Below are positions 63,766 through 64,000 of a stretch of DNA of 64,000 nt, piece by piece. The DNA comes from Rhizobium sp. WYJ-E13. GTDB lineage: Bacteria > Pseudomonadota > Alphaproteobacteria > Rhizobiales > Rhizobiaceae. Position 1 is the first letter of the stretch; every line of letters begins with the position of its first letter. The notes beneath the pieces were generated by a model. It did not search any database and was not told the DNA's origin. It saw only the letters and a program-made list of their open reading frames with translations. The translations under genes were made by a program, and so were the position numbers. Where the stretch lies: the NCBI RefSeq assembly GCF_018987265.1, contig NZ_CP076853.1, positions 2,604,001 through 2,668,000 on the forward strand, written 5' to 3'.

Positions 63766-64000
63766 TCGGCATTTCCTCTCTCTTGGCGCGATGTCAGCAA
63801 CGTTTTCATAAAAATATGCCAGCCTTGGTGACATGAATTTACGTCGCCGATAGCTTCCCTGAACTTTGGGGGAGCCCCCGCACGGACTGTTCTTTTCCCG
63901 AAAACTAAAGCCCGCCCGACAAATCTCCAACGCAACGCGCAGTCTCCCCTTGCGACAGTGGATAGAACGTAATGGGGACAACAATCAACAGACATGGTGC
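63766..64000. other. Upstream region of the MarR operon to the window edge
   Basis: 235 bp containing the control region of the MarR-response regulator-kinase operon. A minus-strand CATATT near 63820 is a possible -10 element, without a clear -35. No gene is seen before the window ends. Confidence 0.4.

Overview
This 64-kb window looks like a chromosomal core segment of a Rhizobiaceae bacterium, most likely genus Rhizobium. The evidence is gene content and order: rpoD, kbl-tdh, recQ, dnaG, YqeY and carA, later carB, greA, an LPS-core mannosyltransferase, lrp, trxB, an LsrB-type LysR regulator, two tandem AbcR-like sRNAs and an ArsR gene. The second block closely follows the order known from Sinorhizobium meliloti. 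The DNA is high-GC, with many GTG or TTG starts and promoters close to the rhizobial CTTGAC-N17-CTATAT pattern. I see no insertion sequences, phage genes, tRNA, rRNA or CRISPR arrays.

Layout. 1-8.7 kb is accessory: a PhyH-type dioxygenase with a divergent AraC regulator, an AraC/EamA exporter pair, an APH(3')-type kinase, two tandem DUF930 proteins with TonB-like architecture, and a GYD protein. 8.8-22.5 kb is housekeeping: rpoD, an L,D-transpeptidase, threonine catabolism (kbl-tdh), recQ overlapping dnaG, YqeY and carA. 22.5-32.2 kb mixes stress and transport genes (GNAT, ABM monooxygenase, MATE, Tet-type MFS, LysR/aldo-keto reductase, YpfJ, DUF2306/LytTR, zinc alcohol dehydrogenase). 32.4-45.6 kb holds carB, a DUF2235 hydrolase, a radical-SAM/UdgX DNA-repair pair, greA, LPS genes, lrp, trxB, lsrB and the sRNA pair. 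45.7-49.2 kb is an ArsR-MFS-ene-reductase operon plus an APH(6)-type kinase. 49.2-64 kb has a second LysR module, a cation antiporter, aspartate aminotransferase, small membrane proteins, a PQQ sugar dehydrogenase, cspA, a BA14K protein, an SDR/HxlR pair and a MarR-response regulator-histidine kinase operon.

The strongest non-coding and regulatory observations are these. (1) A GTTC-N7-GTTC LexA box sits on the start of the radical-SAM/UdgX operon, suggesting an SOS-controlled uracil-DNA repair system. (2) Two AbcR-like sRNA genes lie in tandem beside lsrB, with promoters, terminators and inverted repeats. (3) A hairpin-rich RNA after the GNAT gene carries a loop complementary over 13 nt to the Shine-Dalgarno region of the next gene. 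(4) An intrinsic terminator lies between the greA promoter and its start, a GraL-like arrangement. (5) An orphan terminator and structured RNA lie between dnaG and a gene of unknown function. (6) A 165-bp inverted repeat with nearly perfect 39-bp arms lies between two convergent genes. All functional statements come from reading the sequence and knowledge of the families; no database search was run.
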